Assembly (NCBI RefSeq): GCF_900110775.1
Contig: NZ_FOEP01000007.1
Span: forward strand, 62,001 to 126,000
DNA from: Thalassovita taeanensis
Lineage (GTDB): Bacteria; Pseudomonadota; Alphaproteobacteria; Rhodobacterales; Rhodobacteraceae
Direction of reading: 5' to 3'
DNA length: 64,000 nt
Below, in pieces: positions 26,010 to 34,761 of this stretch (position 1 is the stretch's first letter; each line of letters begins with the position of its first letter). Both the position numbers and the translations under genes were made by a program. Below the pieces are notes generated by a model. That model did not search any database, had not been told where the DNA came from, and saw nothing but the letters and a program-made list of their open reading frames with translations.

Positions 26010-26030
26010 CCCCGCTCCGGCGGGGTTTTT
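26010..26030 (+). terminator. Rho-independent terminator of the SPOR gene
   Basis: CCCCGC-TCCG-GCGGGG followed by TTTTT, 37 bases after the stop codon, is a classical terminator. It also separates the SPOR gene from the convergent gene. Confidence 0.9.
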
Positions 26031-26039
26031 CTGTGCGGC

Positions 26040-27068
26040 TCAGCCGCCGCAAATTCCCTGCAACCGCACCCAGTCGCTGTCCGACAAGACCGGGCTTGGC
26101 GCCGCCTGCGGATAGGGATCAGCCTCGATCAACGGCAAGGTCTGCTCGCCCGAGACATCCAACGCATAGGCATAGGGGCTTGCCCGCACCCCCGCCGCGC
26201 GGAACCCCTCCAGCAAATCCGCCAGCGGCACCGGCTGCGTTGGCCGGGTCAGCAAAGTCTCGGCATAGGCGCGCAGCGTCTTGTCGGGCAGAGTGCCCGT
26301 CGTCAACAGCCGGAAACTGCTCATCCAGCCGCTTTCGTGCAGCAGCCGCTCCAAAGGGTCTTCCATGCGGGCGCGCTGCAATTCGGCGATCAGAAAACCG
26401 GCGGCCACGTCGGGTTCTTCGTAATCCTCGATCAGCGTGCTGCTGATCAGCAGAATACGCCCCGGCAGAAAAACCGTGCTGTTGACCCCGGCGCGCACAA
26501 CGGTCAGCCGCAGCGGGCGGTCCTGCGGCGCGCGCACCCGGTCCGCCAACCGCGCCAGCGCTGGCAGCGCCTGCGCGTCGCTGCACGGCTGGCCGGTCAC
26601 ACGCTGCACATGGGTCATCAGTTGTTGGCCGATCTCGACCCGCTTGACCAAGGGCACGACCGACAGCGCATGTTCCTGCATCGCGCCGGGCAGCCAGAAC
26701 ACCCCCAACGCCAGAACCGACGCCGCCGAGGCCGCCAGAATCACCGCGCGCAACCGGCCCGGACGCGGGCGACGGCGCTCAATGGCGCTGCGCAGCTTTT
26801 CGATGGCGCCGATCATCTGGGCTTCGGCCTCTGTCAGCTCCAGCGTTTCTCCGGGGTCGCCGTCGGGGTAAAAGATCGCCGGGTGTTCGCCGGGGTTGGC
26901 ACGGGCCACCGCAGGCAAAGACCAATGCGCCAGCGCCCGGTCTTGCAAGTCGGAAATCACCAGCGTTGCATCCCCGATCGACACGATCACCTCGCGGCGC
27001 TGATCCTGCGGCGTGGCGCGCCACAGGCCGGTGGCCTCGATCCGCTGGTATTGCTGCAATGCCGTCAT
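26040..27068 (-). CDS. Membrane protein resembling an M48 peptidase that lacks its catalytic motif
   Basis: This is a 342-aa protein with one transmembrane helix (about residues 105-126) separating a cytoplasmic-looking N-terminal part from a larger C-terminal domain. The segment about 188-232 (LTVVRAGVNSTVFLPGRILLISSTLIE, then PDVAAGFLIAELQRA) aligns by eye with the M48 pattern (NAFALPGG.I.V..GL.....DELA.VLAHEIGH). The zinc-binding HExxH is replaced by IAELQ. If homologous, it is a pseudo-peptidase, perhaps a regulatory or chaperone-like subunit. It is convergent with the SPOR gene. Three 11-bp tandem repeats lie about 70 bp upstream of its start. The family assignment is my own comparison and needs a profile search. 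Confidence 0.6.
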   Translation of the reverse strand: MTALQQYQRIEATGLWRATPQDQRREVIVSIGDATLVISDLQDRALAHWSLPAVARANPGEHPAIFYPDGDPGETLELTEAEAQMIGAIEKLRSAIERRRPRPGRLRAVILAASAASVLALGVFWLPGAMQEHALSVVPLVKRVEIGQQLMTHVQRVTGQPCSDAQALPALARLADRVRAPQDRPLRLTVVRAGVNSTVFLPGRILLISSTLIEDYEEPDVAAGFLIAELQRARMEDPLERLLHESGWMSSFRLLTTGTLPDKTLRAYAETLLTRPTQPVPLADLLEGFRAAGVRASPYAYALDVSGEQTLPLIEADPYPQAAPSPVLSDSDWVRLQGICGG

Positions 27069-27137
27069 CGCTCTGGGCTGCCCTGCCTCTTGTTCGATGC
27101 CGAAGCTAACACGCGGCAGGCCGGGGCGGCAATCCGC

Positions 27138-27174
27138 ACCGACGTTTTACCGACGTAATACCGACGTGATACCG
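27138..27174 (-). repeat. Three-and-a-third tandem 11-bp repeats upstream of the pseudo-peptidase gene
   Basis: ACCGACGTTTT, ACCGACGTAAT and ACCGACGTGAT are contiguous and followed by ACCG. The 11-bp period equals about one helical turn, as in arrays read by OmpR/PhoB-type regulators. It lies between two minus-strand genes, 70 bp upstream of the 27068 start and just downstream of the acyl-CoA synthetase stop. Confidence 0.6.
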
Positions 27175-27183
27175 CAACGAAAA

Positions 27184-28809
27184 TTACAGCGTTTTGGCCA
27201 ATGTCCGCAGCTCGAACTTCTGGATCTTCCCGGTCGAGGTTTTGGGCAATTCCAGAAACACCACCTGCTTCGGCGTCTTGAAACCGGCCAGCCGCTCGCG
27301 GGCAAAGGCGATCATTTCGGCCGCATCCCCGGTCACGCCATCCTTCAGTTCGACAAAGGCGCACGGCACCTCGCCCCACTTGTCATCGGGCTTGGCCACC
27401 ACCGCACACAGCAGCACATCGGGGTGCGACATCAGCACGCCCTCGACCTCGACCGAGCTGATATTCTCGCCGCCCGAAATGATGATATCCTTGGCCCGGT
27501 CGGCAATCTGAACATAGCTGTCAGGGTGCTGCACCGCGATGTCACCGGTGTGGAAATACCCGCCCGCAAAGGCCTCTGCCGTGGCGTTTGGGTTCTTCAG
27601 ATATCCCTTCATCACCCCGTTTCCGCGCATGACAATCTCGCCCTGCGTTTTGCCATCCATCGGAATTTGCTGCATTTTTTCGTCGACGACCGTGATGTGT
27701 TCGTAAATTGGCATCGCCACGCCCTGCCGCGCCTTGATCGCGGCGCGCGCGTCGCCTTCCAGGTGGTCCCACCGCTCGGCCCAAGTGCATTCCGTGGCGG
27801 GGCCGTAAACCTCGGTCAGCCCGTAGACCTGCGTGACGTTGAAGCCCATCGGCTCGATCTTCGACAGGGTCGCGGGGGCAGGCGGGGCGCCTGCGGTAAA
27901 GACCTCGACCGTGTGGTCAAAGCTGCGCCGCTGCGCCTCGGGGGCGTTGACCAGCATGTTCAGCACGATCGGCGCACCGCCAAAATGCGTGGCGCCCTCG
28001 TCGGCAATGGCATCGAAAATTGCGGGCGCGGTGATGTCGCGACAGCAAATCACCGTTCCGCCATAGGCTGGCATCAGCCAGGAATGGCACCAGCCATTGC
28101 AGTGAAACAGCGGCACAATCGTCAGATACCGCGGATGCAACGTCAACCGCCAACTGATCGCCTGCCCCATCGCATTCAAGTACGCCCCGCGATGATGGTA
28201 CACCACCCCTTTGGGCCGCCCCGTCGTGCCCGAGGTATAGTTCAGCGCGATGCTCTCCCATTCGTCCTGCGGCATGATCCAGTCGAACGCAGGGTCACCC
28301 GTCGCCAGCAGGTCTTCATATTCCATGTAATGCCCATGCGCATGCACGCCCGCGTGATCATCCGCCACCTCGATCAGGATCGGGGCAGGGCCTTCCATCC
28401 GTTCGACCGCTTCGGCCACGGTTGGCAGGAACTGCGGATCAACCAGCACCACCTTGGCGCCACCGTGATCAAAGATATAGGCAACGGTGTCGGGCTCTAG
28501 CCGGGTATTGATCGCGTTCAGCACGGCGCCACAAGCTGGCACACCGAAATGCGCCTCGACCTGCGCGGGCAGGTTGGGGATCAGGGTGGCCACCACGTCG
28601 CCGGGCTGCACGCCCAGCTTGACCAGCGCCGAGGCCAGCCGCGTGACCCGCTCGTGATACTGCGCATAGGTCTTGCGGTGCGGGCCATAGACCACCGCCA
28701 TGTGATCGGGGAACACCTGTTTGGCGCGGGTGAGAAAAGACAACGGTGTCAGCGGCACATAGTTCGCAGCGGTCTTGTCCAACCCGGTTTCATCTGCCAT
28801 CCAACCCAT
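27184..28809 (-). CDS. AMP-forming acyl-CoA synthetase (short/medium-chain type)
   Basis: This 541-aa ligase activates a carboxylic acid to its CoA ester. The start at 28809 is set by AGGAGGA six bases upstream; the frame is open for 62 more codons that are not family-like. Motifs are the P-loop YTSGTTGRPKG near residue 189, YGLTEVYGPATE near 335, the TGD motif in YFHTGDIAV near 410, and the C-terminal catalytic lysine in PKTSTGKIQKFELR. The N-terminal YVPLTPLSFLTRA and HFGVPACGAVLNAIN are typical of the acyl-activating group that includes butyryl- and methylthiopropionyl-CoA ligases. The exact substrate cannot be read. It is divergent from the sulfotransferase. Confidence 0.88.
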   Translation of the reverse strand: MGWMADETGLDKTAANYVPLTPLSFLTRAKQVFPDHMAVVYGPHRKTYAQYHERVTRLASALVKLGVQPGDVVATLIPNLPAQVEAHFGVPACGAVLNAINTRLEPDTVAYIFDHGGAKVVLVDPQFLPTVAEAVERMEGPAPILIEVADDHAGVHAHGHYMEYEDLLATGDPAFDWIMPQDEWESIALNYTSGTTGRPKGVVYHHRGAYLNAMGQAISWRLTLHPRYLTIVPLFHCNGWCHSWLMPAYGGTVICCRDITAPAIFDAIADEGATHFGGAPIVLNMLVNAPEAQRRSFDHTVEVFTAGAPPAPATLSKIEPMGFNVTQVYGLTEVYGPATECTWAERWDHLEGDARAAIKARQGVAMPIYEHITVVDEKMQQIPMDGKTQGEIVMRGNGVMKGYLKNPNATAEAFAGGYFHTGDIAVQHPDSYVQIADRAKDIIISGGENISSVEVEGVLMSHPDVLLCAVVAKPDDKWGEVPCAFVELKDGVTGDAAEMIAFARERLAGFKTPKQVVFLELPKTSTGKIQKFELRTLAKTL

Positions 28810-28956
28810 GTTTTCCTCCTGTCGGCTGCGCTTTGCGTGCATATTGCGTTGGAACCCCAGCCATGGAAAGGCCCCGGCTGAGGAAATTTGCAGCGTTGTC
28901 ACAGATCGCCAAACCAGCGGCTTTTCCGCATGGCCGGTATGGTTTAGCGTCCCGGC

Positions 28957-29610
28957 ATGATCATCTCGCACGGGCGTCAGTATATCTTTATTCACATCCC
29001 CAAAACCGGGGGGACAGCCATGGCGCTGGCGCTTGAGGCGCGGGCCATGAAAGATGACGTGATGCTTGGCGACACACCCAAAGCCCGCAAGCGGCGGCGC
29101 AAGATCAAAGAGACGCCCACCGCCGGGCGGCTATGGAAACACTCAACCCTGGCCGACATCGAAGGGTTGGTCGGAATGGAGGAGATTGACAGCTATTTCA
29201 TCTTCACTCTGGTCCGGAACCCGTGGAACCGTGCGGTCAGCTATTACCACTGGCTGCGGGCGCAAGCATTCGACCACCCTGCCGTCACACTGGCGCAAAA
29301 CGACGATTTCAGTGGGTTCCTCAGCCACCCGCAAACCTGGCACGCCCTGCGTGCCACACCCGCGCGGCACTATATGACCGATGCGCGCGGAGACGAGTTG
29401 TGCGATGCCTATATCCGGTTGGAGCATTTCGAACAGGACGTCACCTCGCTTGAGAAACACCTTGGCTTTCAGTTGCAGTTGGAACAGGTCAACGCCTCGC
29501 CGCGCAATGCGGACTATCGCAGCTATTATTCGGATCGTGATGCAGCGTTTCTGGCCGATATCTGCGCCGAGGATATCGCGCGTTTCGGATATAGGTTCGA
29601 CCCAGCCTGA
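28957..29610 (+). CDS. Sulfotransferase family protein
   Basis: This 217-aa protein carries both PAPS-binding signatures: the 5'-phosphosulfate loop HIPKTGGT at residues 13-20 and the 3'-phosphate motif VRNPWNRAVSYYHW near residue 86. The type resembles membrane-associated or carbohydrate sulfotransferases, but no transmembrane segment is visible here. The acceptor (polysaccharide, lipid or small molecule) is unknown. It stands alone, divergent from the acyl-CoA synthetase and followed by a shared terminator. A PAPS supply pathway is not in the window. Confidence 0.85.
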   Translation: MIISHGRQYIFIHIPKTGGTAMALALEARAMKDDVMLGDTPKARKRRRKIKETPTAGRLWKHSTLADIEGLVGMEEIDSYFIFTLVRNPWNRAVSYYHWLRAQAFDHPAVTLAQNDDFSGFLSHPQTWHALRATPARHYMTDARGDELCDAYIRLEHFEQDVTSLEKHLGFQLQLEQVNASPRNADYRSYYSDRDAAFLADICAEDIARFGYRFDPA

Positions 29611-29692
29611 CCCGCGCTGCCGGTCAGAGAGACGTGCCTTCGGCGGCGGAACTTTGGCACGATGAACGACAAAACAAACCCCTGAAACGCAA

Positions 29693-29724
29693 AGCGCGCC
29701 CCCGAGGGGACGCGCTGTTTTCTT
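29693..29724 (+). terminator. Terminator between convergent sulfotransferase and fadB genes
   Basis: AGCGCG-c-CCCC and GGGG-a-CGCGCT form a stem with one mismatch around a GA loop, followed on the plus strand by GTTTTCTTT. On the minus strand the hairpin is followed by TTGCGTTT, so it may work in both directions. Confidence 0.75.
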
Positions 29725-29739
29725 TCTATGCCTTTGAAA

Positions 29740-31941
29740 TCAAGCGGCTTTGGCGTTTTGGCCAAAGCGGCCATAGAAGCTTTGGGTCTTGTCGGCCATT
29801 TCGCGCAGCAGTGCAGGTGTAGTGAAGCGTTCGCCGAATTTCTCGGTCAACTCATCACAGCGTTCTGCGGCATAAGGCGTGCCGATGATGTCCAGCCAGC
29901 TGAACGGGCCACCGGACCAAGGCGCAAAGCCCCAGCCAAGGATCGCGCCGACATCGCCTTCGCGGATGTCTTCCAGCACGCCCTCTTCCAAGGCGCGGAC
30001 GGCTTCCAGAACCTGTGCGAACATCAGGCGATGCTGCACCTCGATCAGGTCGGGTTGCTCTGCCGCGCGCGGGCAGTGCTGGGCCAGACCCTCCCAATAG
30101 CCAAGGCGCTTTCCTGCCTCGTCGTAGTCGAAGAAACCGGCTTTGGATTTCCGGCCAAGACGGCCCTGATCGACCATCGCAAACATCAGATCATCCACAG
30201 GCTTGGCATCGGCAGGATAGGCATCGCCCATCGCGGCTTTGGTCGCTTTGGCGATGCGCACACCCAGGTCAAGGCTGGTTTCGTCCATCAACTGCAGCGG
30301 CCCGACAGGCATGCCCAGCATCCGCGCGGCATTGTCGATCAAGGCAGGCGCCACACCTTCTGTGACCATCCGCGCGCCTTCGTTCAGGTACGGAATGATG
30401 CAGCGGTTGGCATAGAAGAACCGCGCATCATTGACCACGATCGGGGTCTTGCGGATCTGGCGGACGTAATCCAGCGACTTGGCCACGGCCCGATCGCCGG
30501 TTTCCTTGCCCTTGATGATTTCCACCAGCAGCATCTTTTCGACAGGCGAGAAGAAGTGGATGCCGATGAACTGCTCAGGGCGCTTGGAGGCTTTGGCCAG
30601 TTCGGTGATCGGCAGGGTCGAGGTGTTGGAGGCGAAGATGCAGGTGTCGGGGATCACGGCCTCGACATTCCTGGTCACTTCGGCCTTTACGCCCATGTCT
30701 TCGAACACGGCTTCGATGATCAGGTCAGCATCAGCCAGCGCGGAGTAGTCGGTGGTGGCGTTGATCAGACCCAGAACGGCGGCCTTCTTTTCGGGGGTGC
30801 CTTTCTTACGCGCGATCCCCTTGTCCAGATAGGTCTCGACATAGGCTTTGCCCTTGTCGGCGGATTCCTGTTTCTGGTCGATCAGCACGACCTGAATACC
30901 GGCCATGGCCGACACCAGCGCAATGCCCGCACCCATCATGCCAGCGCCCATGATGCCGACCTTTTTGACGGTTTCATCGGCCACATCGGGGCGGTTCGCG
31001 CCTTTTTCCAGCGCTTCCTTGTTCAGGAACAGCGACCGGATCATGGCCGACGATGACGGGTTCATAAGAACATGGGTGAACCAGCGCGCCTCGATCTTGA
31101 GGGCGGTGTCGAATGGCACCATTGCGCCTTCATAGACGGCGCTCAGCAGGGCCTTGGCTGCCGGGAACGCGCCCTGCGTCTGGCCGTTGACCATGGCGTT
31201 GGCACCAACGAAGGTCTGGAACCCCATCGGATGATATGGCGCGCCACCGGGCATTTTATAGCCTTTGGTGTCCCAGGGTTTGACGATGTCGGCATCCTTG
31301 GCGTTCAGCACCCATTCCTTGGCGGCTGCGACCGGATCGGCTGCGACCTCGTCAATGATGCCCGCGGCCTTGGCTTTTTTGGGGTCGACCAACTTGCCTT
31401 GCAGCAGGAAGGGGCTGGCGGCCATCGCACCCATTTTGCGCACGAAACGCGTGGTGCCACCCGCGCCGGGGAAGATGCCAACCATGATTTCCGGCAAGCC
31501 GATTTTGGCCTTGGGATTATCAGCGGCAAAAATCCGGTGCGTGGCCAAGGGCAGTTCCAGCCCGATGCCCACGGCGGTGCCGGGCAAGGCGGCGGCGATC
31601 GGCTTGCCGCCTTTCAGGGTTTTCGGGTCCATGCCCGCGCGTTCGATCTTACGCAGCGCGGCGTGCATCTGCATGATGCCTTCGAACAGGCCGCGCTCGG
31701 GTTCGTCGCCCGCGTCAGCTTTCATCTTGGCCAGCACGTTCAGATCCATCCCGCCGGCAAAGTCTTTCTTACCAGATGTGATGACGATGCCTTTGACGGC
31801 CTCGTCGGCCAGCGCGTCGTCGATCATTCCGTCCAGCGCCATCAGCGCCTCGGTGGACAGCACGTTCATGGACTTGCCGGGGCAGTCCCAGGTGATCAGA
31901 GCGACGCCGTCGGCGCCTTTTTCCATTGTGAAATCAGTCAT
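29740..31941 (-). CDS. fadB: Fused enoyl-CoA hydratase / 3-hydroxyacyl-CoA dehydrogenase (beta-oxidation alpha subunit)
   Basis: This 733-aa bifunctional enzyme has a crotonase domain (about 1-200), with catalytic glutamates E129 (GLELPLATHR) and E151 (GLPEIMVGIFPGAGG). It is followed by an NAD-binding dehydrogenase domain starting at KVGIMGAGMMGAG (near 330), the catalytic histidine region FIGIHFFSPVEKM, and two C-terminal dehydrogenase domains (VVNDARFFYANR). The ribosome binding site GGAGG precedes the ATG. It forms the trifunctional complex with FadA, encoded 500 bp upstream on the same strand with one small unknown gene between them. It is the last gene of the beta-oxidation block. Confidence 0.93.
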   Translation of the reverse strand: MTDFTMEKGADGVALITWDCPGKSMNVLSTEALMALDGMIDDALADEAVKGIVITSGKKDFAGGMDLNVLAKMKADAGDEPERGLFEGIMQMHAALRKIERAGMDPKTLKGGKPIAAALPGTAVGIGLELPLATHRIFAADNPKAKIGLPEIMVGIFPGAGGTTRFVRKMGAMAASPFLLQGKLVDPKKAKAAGIIDEVAADPVAAAKEWVLNAKDADIVKPWDTKGYKMPGGAPYHPMGFQTFVGANAMVNGQTQGAFPAAKALLSAVYEGAMVPFDTALKIEARWFTHVLMNPSSSAMIRSLFLNKEALEKGANRPDVADETVKKVGIMGAGMMGAGIALVSAMAGIQVVLIDQKQESADKGKAYVETYLDKGIARKKGTPEKKAAVLGLINATTDYSALADADLIIEAVFEDMGVKAEVTRNVEAVIPDTCIFASNTSTLPITELAKASKRPEQFIGIHFFSPVEKMLLVEIIKGKETGDRAVAKSLDYVRQIRKTPIVVNDARFFYANRCIIPYLNEGARMVTEGVAPALIDNAARMLGMPVGPLQLMDETSLDLGVRIAKATKAAMGDAYPADAKPVDDLMFAMVDQGRLGRKSKAGFFDYDEAGKRLGYWEGLAQHCPRAAEQPDLIEVQHRLMFAQVLEAVRALEEGVLEDIREGDVGAILGWGFAPWSGGPFSWLDIIGTPYAAERCDELTEKFGERFTTPALLREMADKTQSFYGRFGQNAKAA

Positions 31942-31992
31942 AATAGCCTCCGTCAGGCGGATGTGTGTTTGAGGACGTTGGGCGTGTGCAGG

Positions 31993-32436
31993 TCAGTCAT
32001 CGGTGAACCGCCCATCGTCAGAAATTCGGGATCGTGCCAGTGTCCAGTTGATATGCCCGATCGAGCTGCGGATCATCGAGATCCCCCAGCTATCTTCCGT
32101 TGGGCGCAACAAAAACAGAGTATTGAACGGTTCGACCACAGGTGCTGTATCGTGCAGGATATGGGTCACGCAGGTGACCTCGATCAGGTCATCGGCAAGC
32201 TGATTGTGAACGATATTTTCGCGGAAAATATCGTTCACATCATTGAGTGCGATGACATCGTGATAGAGTTCGAAATCCTGCTGCAACGACGTGTCCGTGT
32301 GCAACTCGTACGGCTGACCGCCGAGCGGTTCAATCCGCAAAGGCAGCCGCATGACTGACCTGTACAGTTTGAAGTCGCCCGTCAGGACCGCTTGAGTGAG
32401 CCGCGTGCCGACTGGGCCGAACACATCGTTTGCCAT
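31993..32436 (-). CDS. Unknown protein, possibly SnoaL/NTF2-like, between fadA and fadB
   Basis: This is a 147-aa soluble protein starting three bases after the fadA stop, with a GAGAGG site inside the end of fadA. The sequence reads like a cone-shaped alpha/beta fold: an early helical part (GDFKLYRSVMRLPLRI), a DFELYHDVIALNDVNDIF segment, then beta-rich VTCVTHILHDTAPVVEPFNTL. The fold guess is mine. Its place inside the fadA-fadB pair implies a role tied to the trifunctional enzyme or its acyl-CoA substrates. No catalytic residues can be named. Confidence 0.7.
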   Translation of the reverse strand: MANDVFGPVGTRLTQAVLTGDFKLYRSVMRLPLRIEPLGGQPYELHTDTSLQQDFELYHDVIALNDVNDIFRENIVHNQLADDLIEVTCVTHILHDTAPVVEPFNTLFLLRPTEDSWGISMIRSSIGHINWTLARSRISDDGRFTDD

Positions 32437-32439
32437 GGA

Positions 32440-33651
32440 TCAGATCCTCTCGATGATCGTGGCAGCTCCCATGCCGGACGCGATGCACAATGTGGCAAGG
32501 CCAACACCTTTGCCGCTGCGTTCCAGCTCGTCCAGCAGCGTGCCGATAATGATCGCGCCGGTCGCGCCCAGCGGGTGGCCCATTGCGATCGAGCCGCCGT
32601 TGACGTTGACCAGCGATGGGTCGACATCAAACGCTTGCTGGAACCGCAACACGACCGAAGCGAAGGCTTCGTTGACCTCGAACAGATCAATGTCGCTGAT
32701 GCTCATGCCGCTGTCGGCCAGAATTTTCTGGGTCGCGGGCACGGGGCCGGTCAGCATGATCGTCGGCTCGGTGCCGATCTTGCAGGTGGCCCGGATGCGC
32801 GCGCGGGGCTTCAGCCCGAACTTCTCACCGAACTCTTTGTTGCCGATCAGAACACCGGCCGAACCATCCACGATGCCCGAGCTGTTGCCCGCGTGGTGGA
32901 TGTGGTTGATCCGCTCAAGGTGCGGGTATTTCATCAATGCGATCTTGTCGAAGCCGGGCATCACCTCGCCCATATCCTTGAAGCTGGCCTTGAGCGCGCC
33001 CAATGTCTGCATCGTGGTTTCTGGCCGCATGTATTCGTCGCGGTCGAGAATGGGCAGGCCATTCACGTCACGCACGGTGATTACCGATTTGGCAAAACGG
33101 TTGTCGGCCCATGCGGCTTCGGCACGCTTTTGCGACTCAACGGCCAGCGCATCGGCCTGATCGCGGGTAAAGCCATACTCGGTCGCGATGATGTCTGCCG
33201 AAATTCCCTGCGGAACAAAGTATTTCTCCATCGCCACAGTCGGATCCACCGCAACGGCCGCGCCGTCGCTGCCCATGGGCACGCGGCTCATCATCTCGAC
33301 ACCGCCAGCAATGTACGCCATGCCCGCGCCGCCCTTGATCTGGTTGGCAGCCAGGTTCACGGCCTCCATGCCAGAGGCGCAGAAGCGGTTGATCGACAGG
33401 CCGGGGATGCTTTCATCCAGGTCCGAGGCCAGAACGGCGGTCCGCGCCAGACATGCACCCTGTTCCATGACCTGCGTGGCATTGCCCCAGATCACATCCT
33501 CGACTGCGTGGCCTTCCAACCCGTTGCGGTCCTTGAGTGCATTCAGCACATTCGCAGACATGCGCGCGCTGGTCACCTCGTGCAGCGAGCCATCCTTGCG
33601 GCCCTTGCCACGCGGGGTGCGCACAGCGTCATAGATATAGGCTTCGGTCAT
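32440..33651 (-). CDS. fadA: 3-ketoacyl-CoA thiolase / acetyl-CoA acetyltransferase
   Basis: This is a 403-aa thiolase. The acyl-accepting cysteine is C91 in NRFCASGMEA, the catalytic histidine is H359 in GGSIAMGHPLGATGA, and the second cysteine is C389 in LCIASGMGAA, so the active site is complete. It cleaves 3-ketoacyl-CoA in the last step of beta-oxidation. It lies downstream of a GST gene (18-bp gap) and upstream of the small unknown protein and fadB, in one minus-strand operon. Confidence 0.92.
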   Translation of the reverse strand: MTEAYIYDAVRTPRGKGRKDGSLHEVTSARMSANVLNALKDRNGLEGHAVEDVIWGNATQVMEQGACLARTAVLASDLDESIPGLSINRFCASGMEAVNLAANQIKGGAGMAYIAGGVEMMSRVPMGSDGAAVAVDPTVAMEKYFVPQGISADIIATEYGFTRDQADALAVESQKRAEAAWADNRFAKSVITVRDVNGLPILDRDEYMRPETTMQTLGALKASFKDMGEVMPGFDKIALMKYPHLERINHIHHAGNSSGIVDGSAGVLIGNKEFGEKFGLKPRARIRATCKIGTEPTIMLTGPVPATQKILADSGMSISDIDLFEVNEAFASVVLRFQQAFDVDPSLVNVNGGSIAMGHPLGATGAIIIGTLLDELERSGKGVGLATLCIASGMGAATIIERI

Positions 33652-33669
33652 AGTGCCTCTCCTTCTTCA

Positions 33670-34305
33670 TCAAGTCCGGTCGGCGGGCGAGCCGGGCATA
33701 AGGTCATAGGGGTGTTTCCAACCGGGCTGCGCACTGATGTTGCTCAGCCAGCGGTCGATATTGGGCCACGCGGCCCGGTCAAACCCAAAGGGTTCGGGGT
33801 AAAACAGATAGCCACAGCAGGACATGTCTGCATTGGTGATGCTGTCGCCCACCAACCAGTCACGGCCCTCAAGGGCGGCGTTCAGCGTGATATAGGCGGC
33901 CTTCAGGCGGCCTTGCAGAAAGCCGATGACCTCTTTGGGACGCTTGTCTTCGGGCAGGAAATTCATCAGGAAACGGGCGGTGCCGGCCTGGCTGGACATT
34001 TTGTGATTGTCCCAGAACATCCAGCGCATCACTTCGCGCGCTTCCTCGGGCGTGGTGCCACCGAATTTGCCGCTTTTTTCTGCCACATACATCTGGATCA
34101 CGCCGGATTGGGTCAGCGTCACGTCGCCATCCTGCAAAACCGGCACTTCGCCCATCACGTTCATCTCGCGATACTCCGGGCTGCGCGCCGCGCCGCTGAA
34201 GAAATCAACATAGGCGGGGGTCCAGTCCAGCCCCGACAATTCAAGGGCCAGAGCCGCCTTATAGGCGTTCCCGCTTTCTCCGAAACAATGCAGTGTAATT
34301 GTCAT
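33670..34305 (-). CDS. Glutathione S-transferase family protein
   Basis: This is a 211-aa GST-fold protein. The start at 34305 follows AGGGAGGA. The N-terminal thioredoxin-like domain (MTITLHCFGESGNAYKAALA, GEVPVLQDG, LTQSGVIQMYVAE) is followed by an all-helical domain ending in the DWLVGDSITNADMSCCGYLF signature. The serine/glycine near residue 10 occupies the catalytic position. Inside a beta-oxidation operon it may detoxify reactive acyl intermediates or serve as an isomerase; the substrate is unknown. 18 bp separate it from fadA. Confidence 0.88.
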   Translation of the reverse strand: MTITLHCFGESGNAYKAALALELSGLDWTPAYVDFFSGAARSPEYREMNVMGEVPVLQDGDVTLTQSGVIQMYVAEKSGKFGGTTPEEAREVMRWMFWDNHKMSSQAGTARFLMNFLPEDKRPKEVIGFLQGRLKAAYITLNAALEGRDWLVGDSITNADMSCCGYLFYPEPFGFDRAAWPNIDRWLSNISAQPGWKHPYDLMPGSPADRT

Positions 34306-34440
34306 GTCTTTCCTCCCTAATGCCGTGCCCTTGGCAAGCCGCAGGCCTAAGTATTTCTGGGAAAACGAAAAAGCCGTACTTTTCCATTTCATCTTGCCAG
34401 AAATGCCGATCTTTCCAAGCTCCTCCTTTGCCCGGTGTAC

Positions 34441-34653
34441 CTAGCGCTTTCGCGCGTCCAGTTCGGAATTGAAGATGCGCAACCGATGCGAGAACGTATC
34501 TTCGTCAATCACGCTGTCAAAGTTTTCGAACAGAAAAGACAGGGCCTCGCCTTCGTCCAATCCCGCTTGGGTGGCAAATCGTTTGAGCCGACGATAGCCG
34601 TCTTCGGTCATTGCCACCGGAAAGCGGCGGGTCAGTCTGAATCGTTTGGGCAT
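34441..34653 (-). CDS. Small basic protein, ribbon-helix-helix-like
   Basis: This is a 70-aa protein starting at 34653 after AAGGAGA. The sequence RRFPVAMTEDGYRRLKRFATQAGLDEGEALSFLFENFDSV resembles a ribbon-helix-helix layout (short strand, then two helices), and the N-terminus is strongly basic. It would then be a small DNA-binding regulator. It lies between the acyl-CoA dehydrogenase and GST genes of the beta-oxidation block. The fold assignment is tentative. Confidence 0.55.
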   Translation of the reverse strand: MPKRFRLTRRFPVAMTEDGYRRLKRFATQAGLDEGEALSFLFENFDSVIDEDTFSHRLRIFNSELDARKR

Positions 34654-34761
34654 CTTGTTCTCCTTGTTCTCGGCGTGCCGGTATCGGAACAGTCCAATAC
34701 CGGCTTGCCGTGAGTGGGGCATGTCCCCCGTCAGGTTACAAGACGTAGGTTGACCCTACGC

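Noticed and set aside
27013-28500. 495-codon plus-strand frame opposite the acyl-CoA synthetase
   Set aside because: Shadow frame; the minus-strand enzyme has all signature motifs and a strong ribosome binding site.
32392-34320. 642-codon plus-strand frame opposite fadA and the GST gene
   Set aside because: Shadow of confirmed minus-strand genes with complete catalytic motifs.
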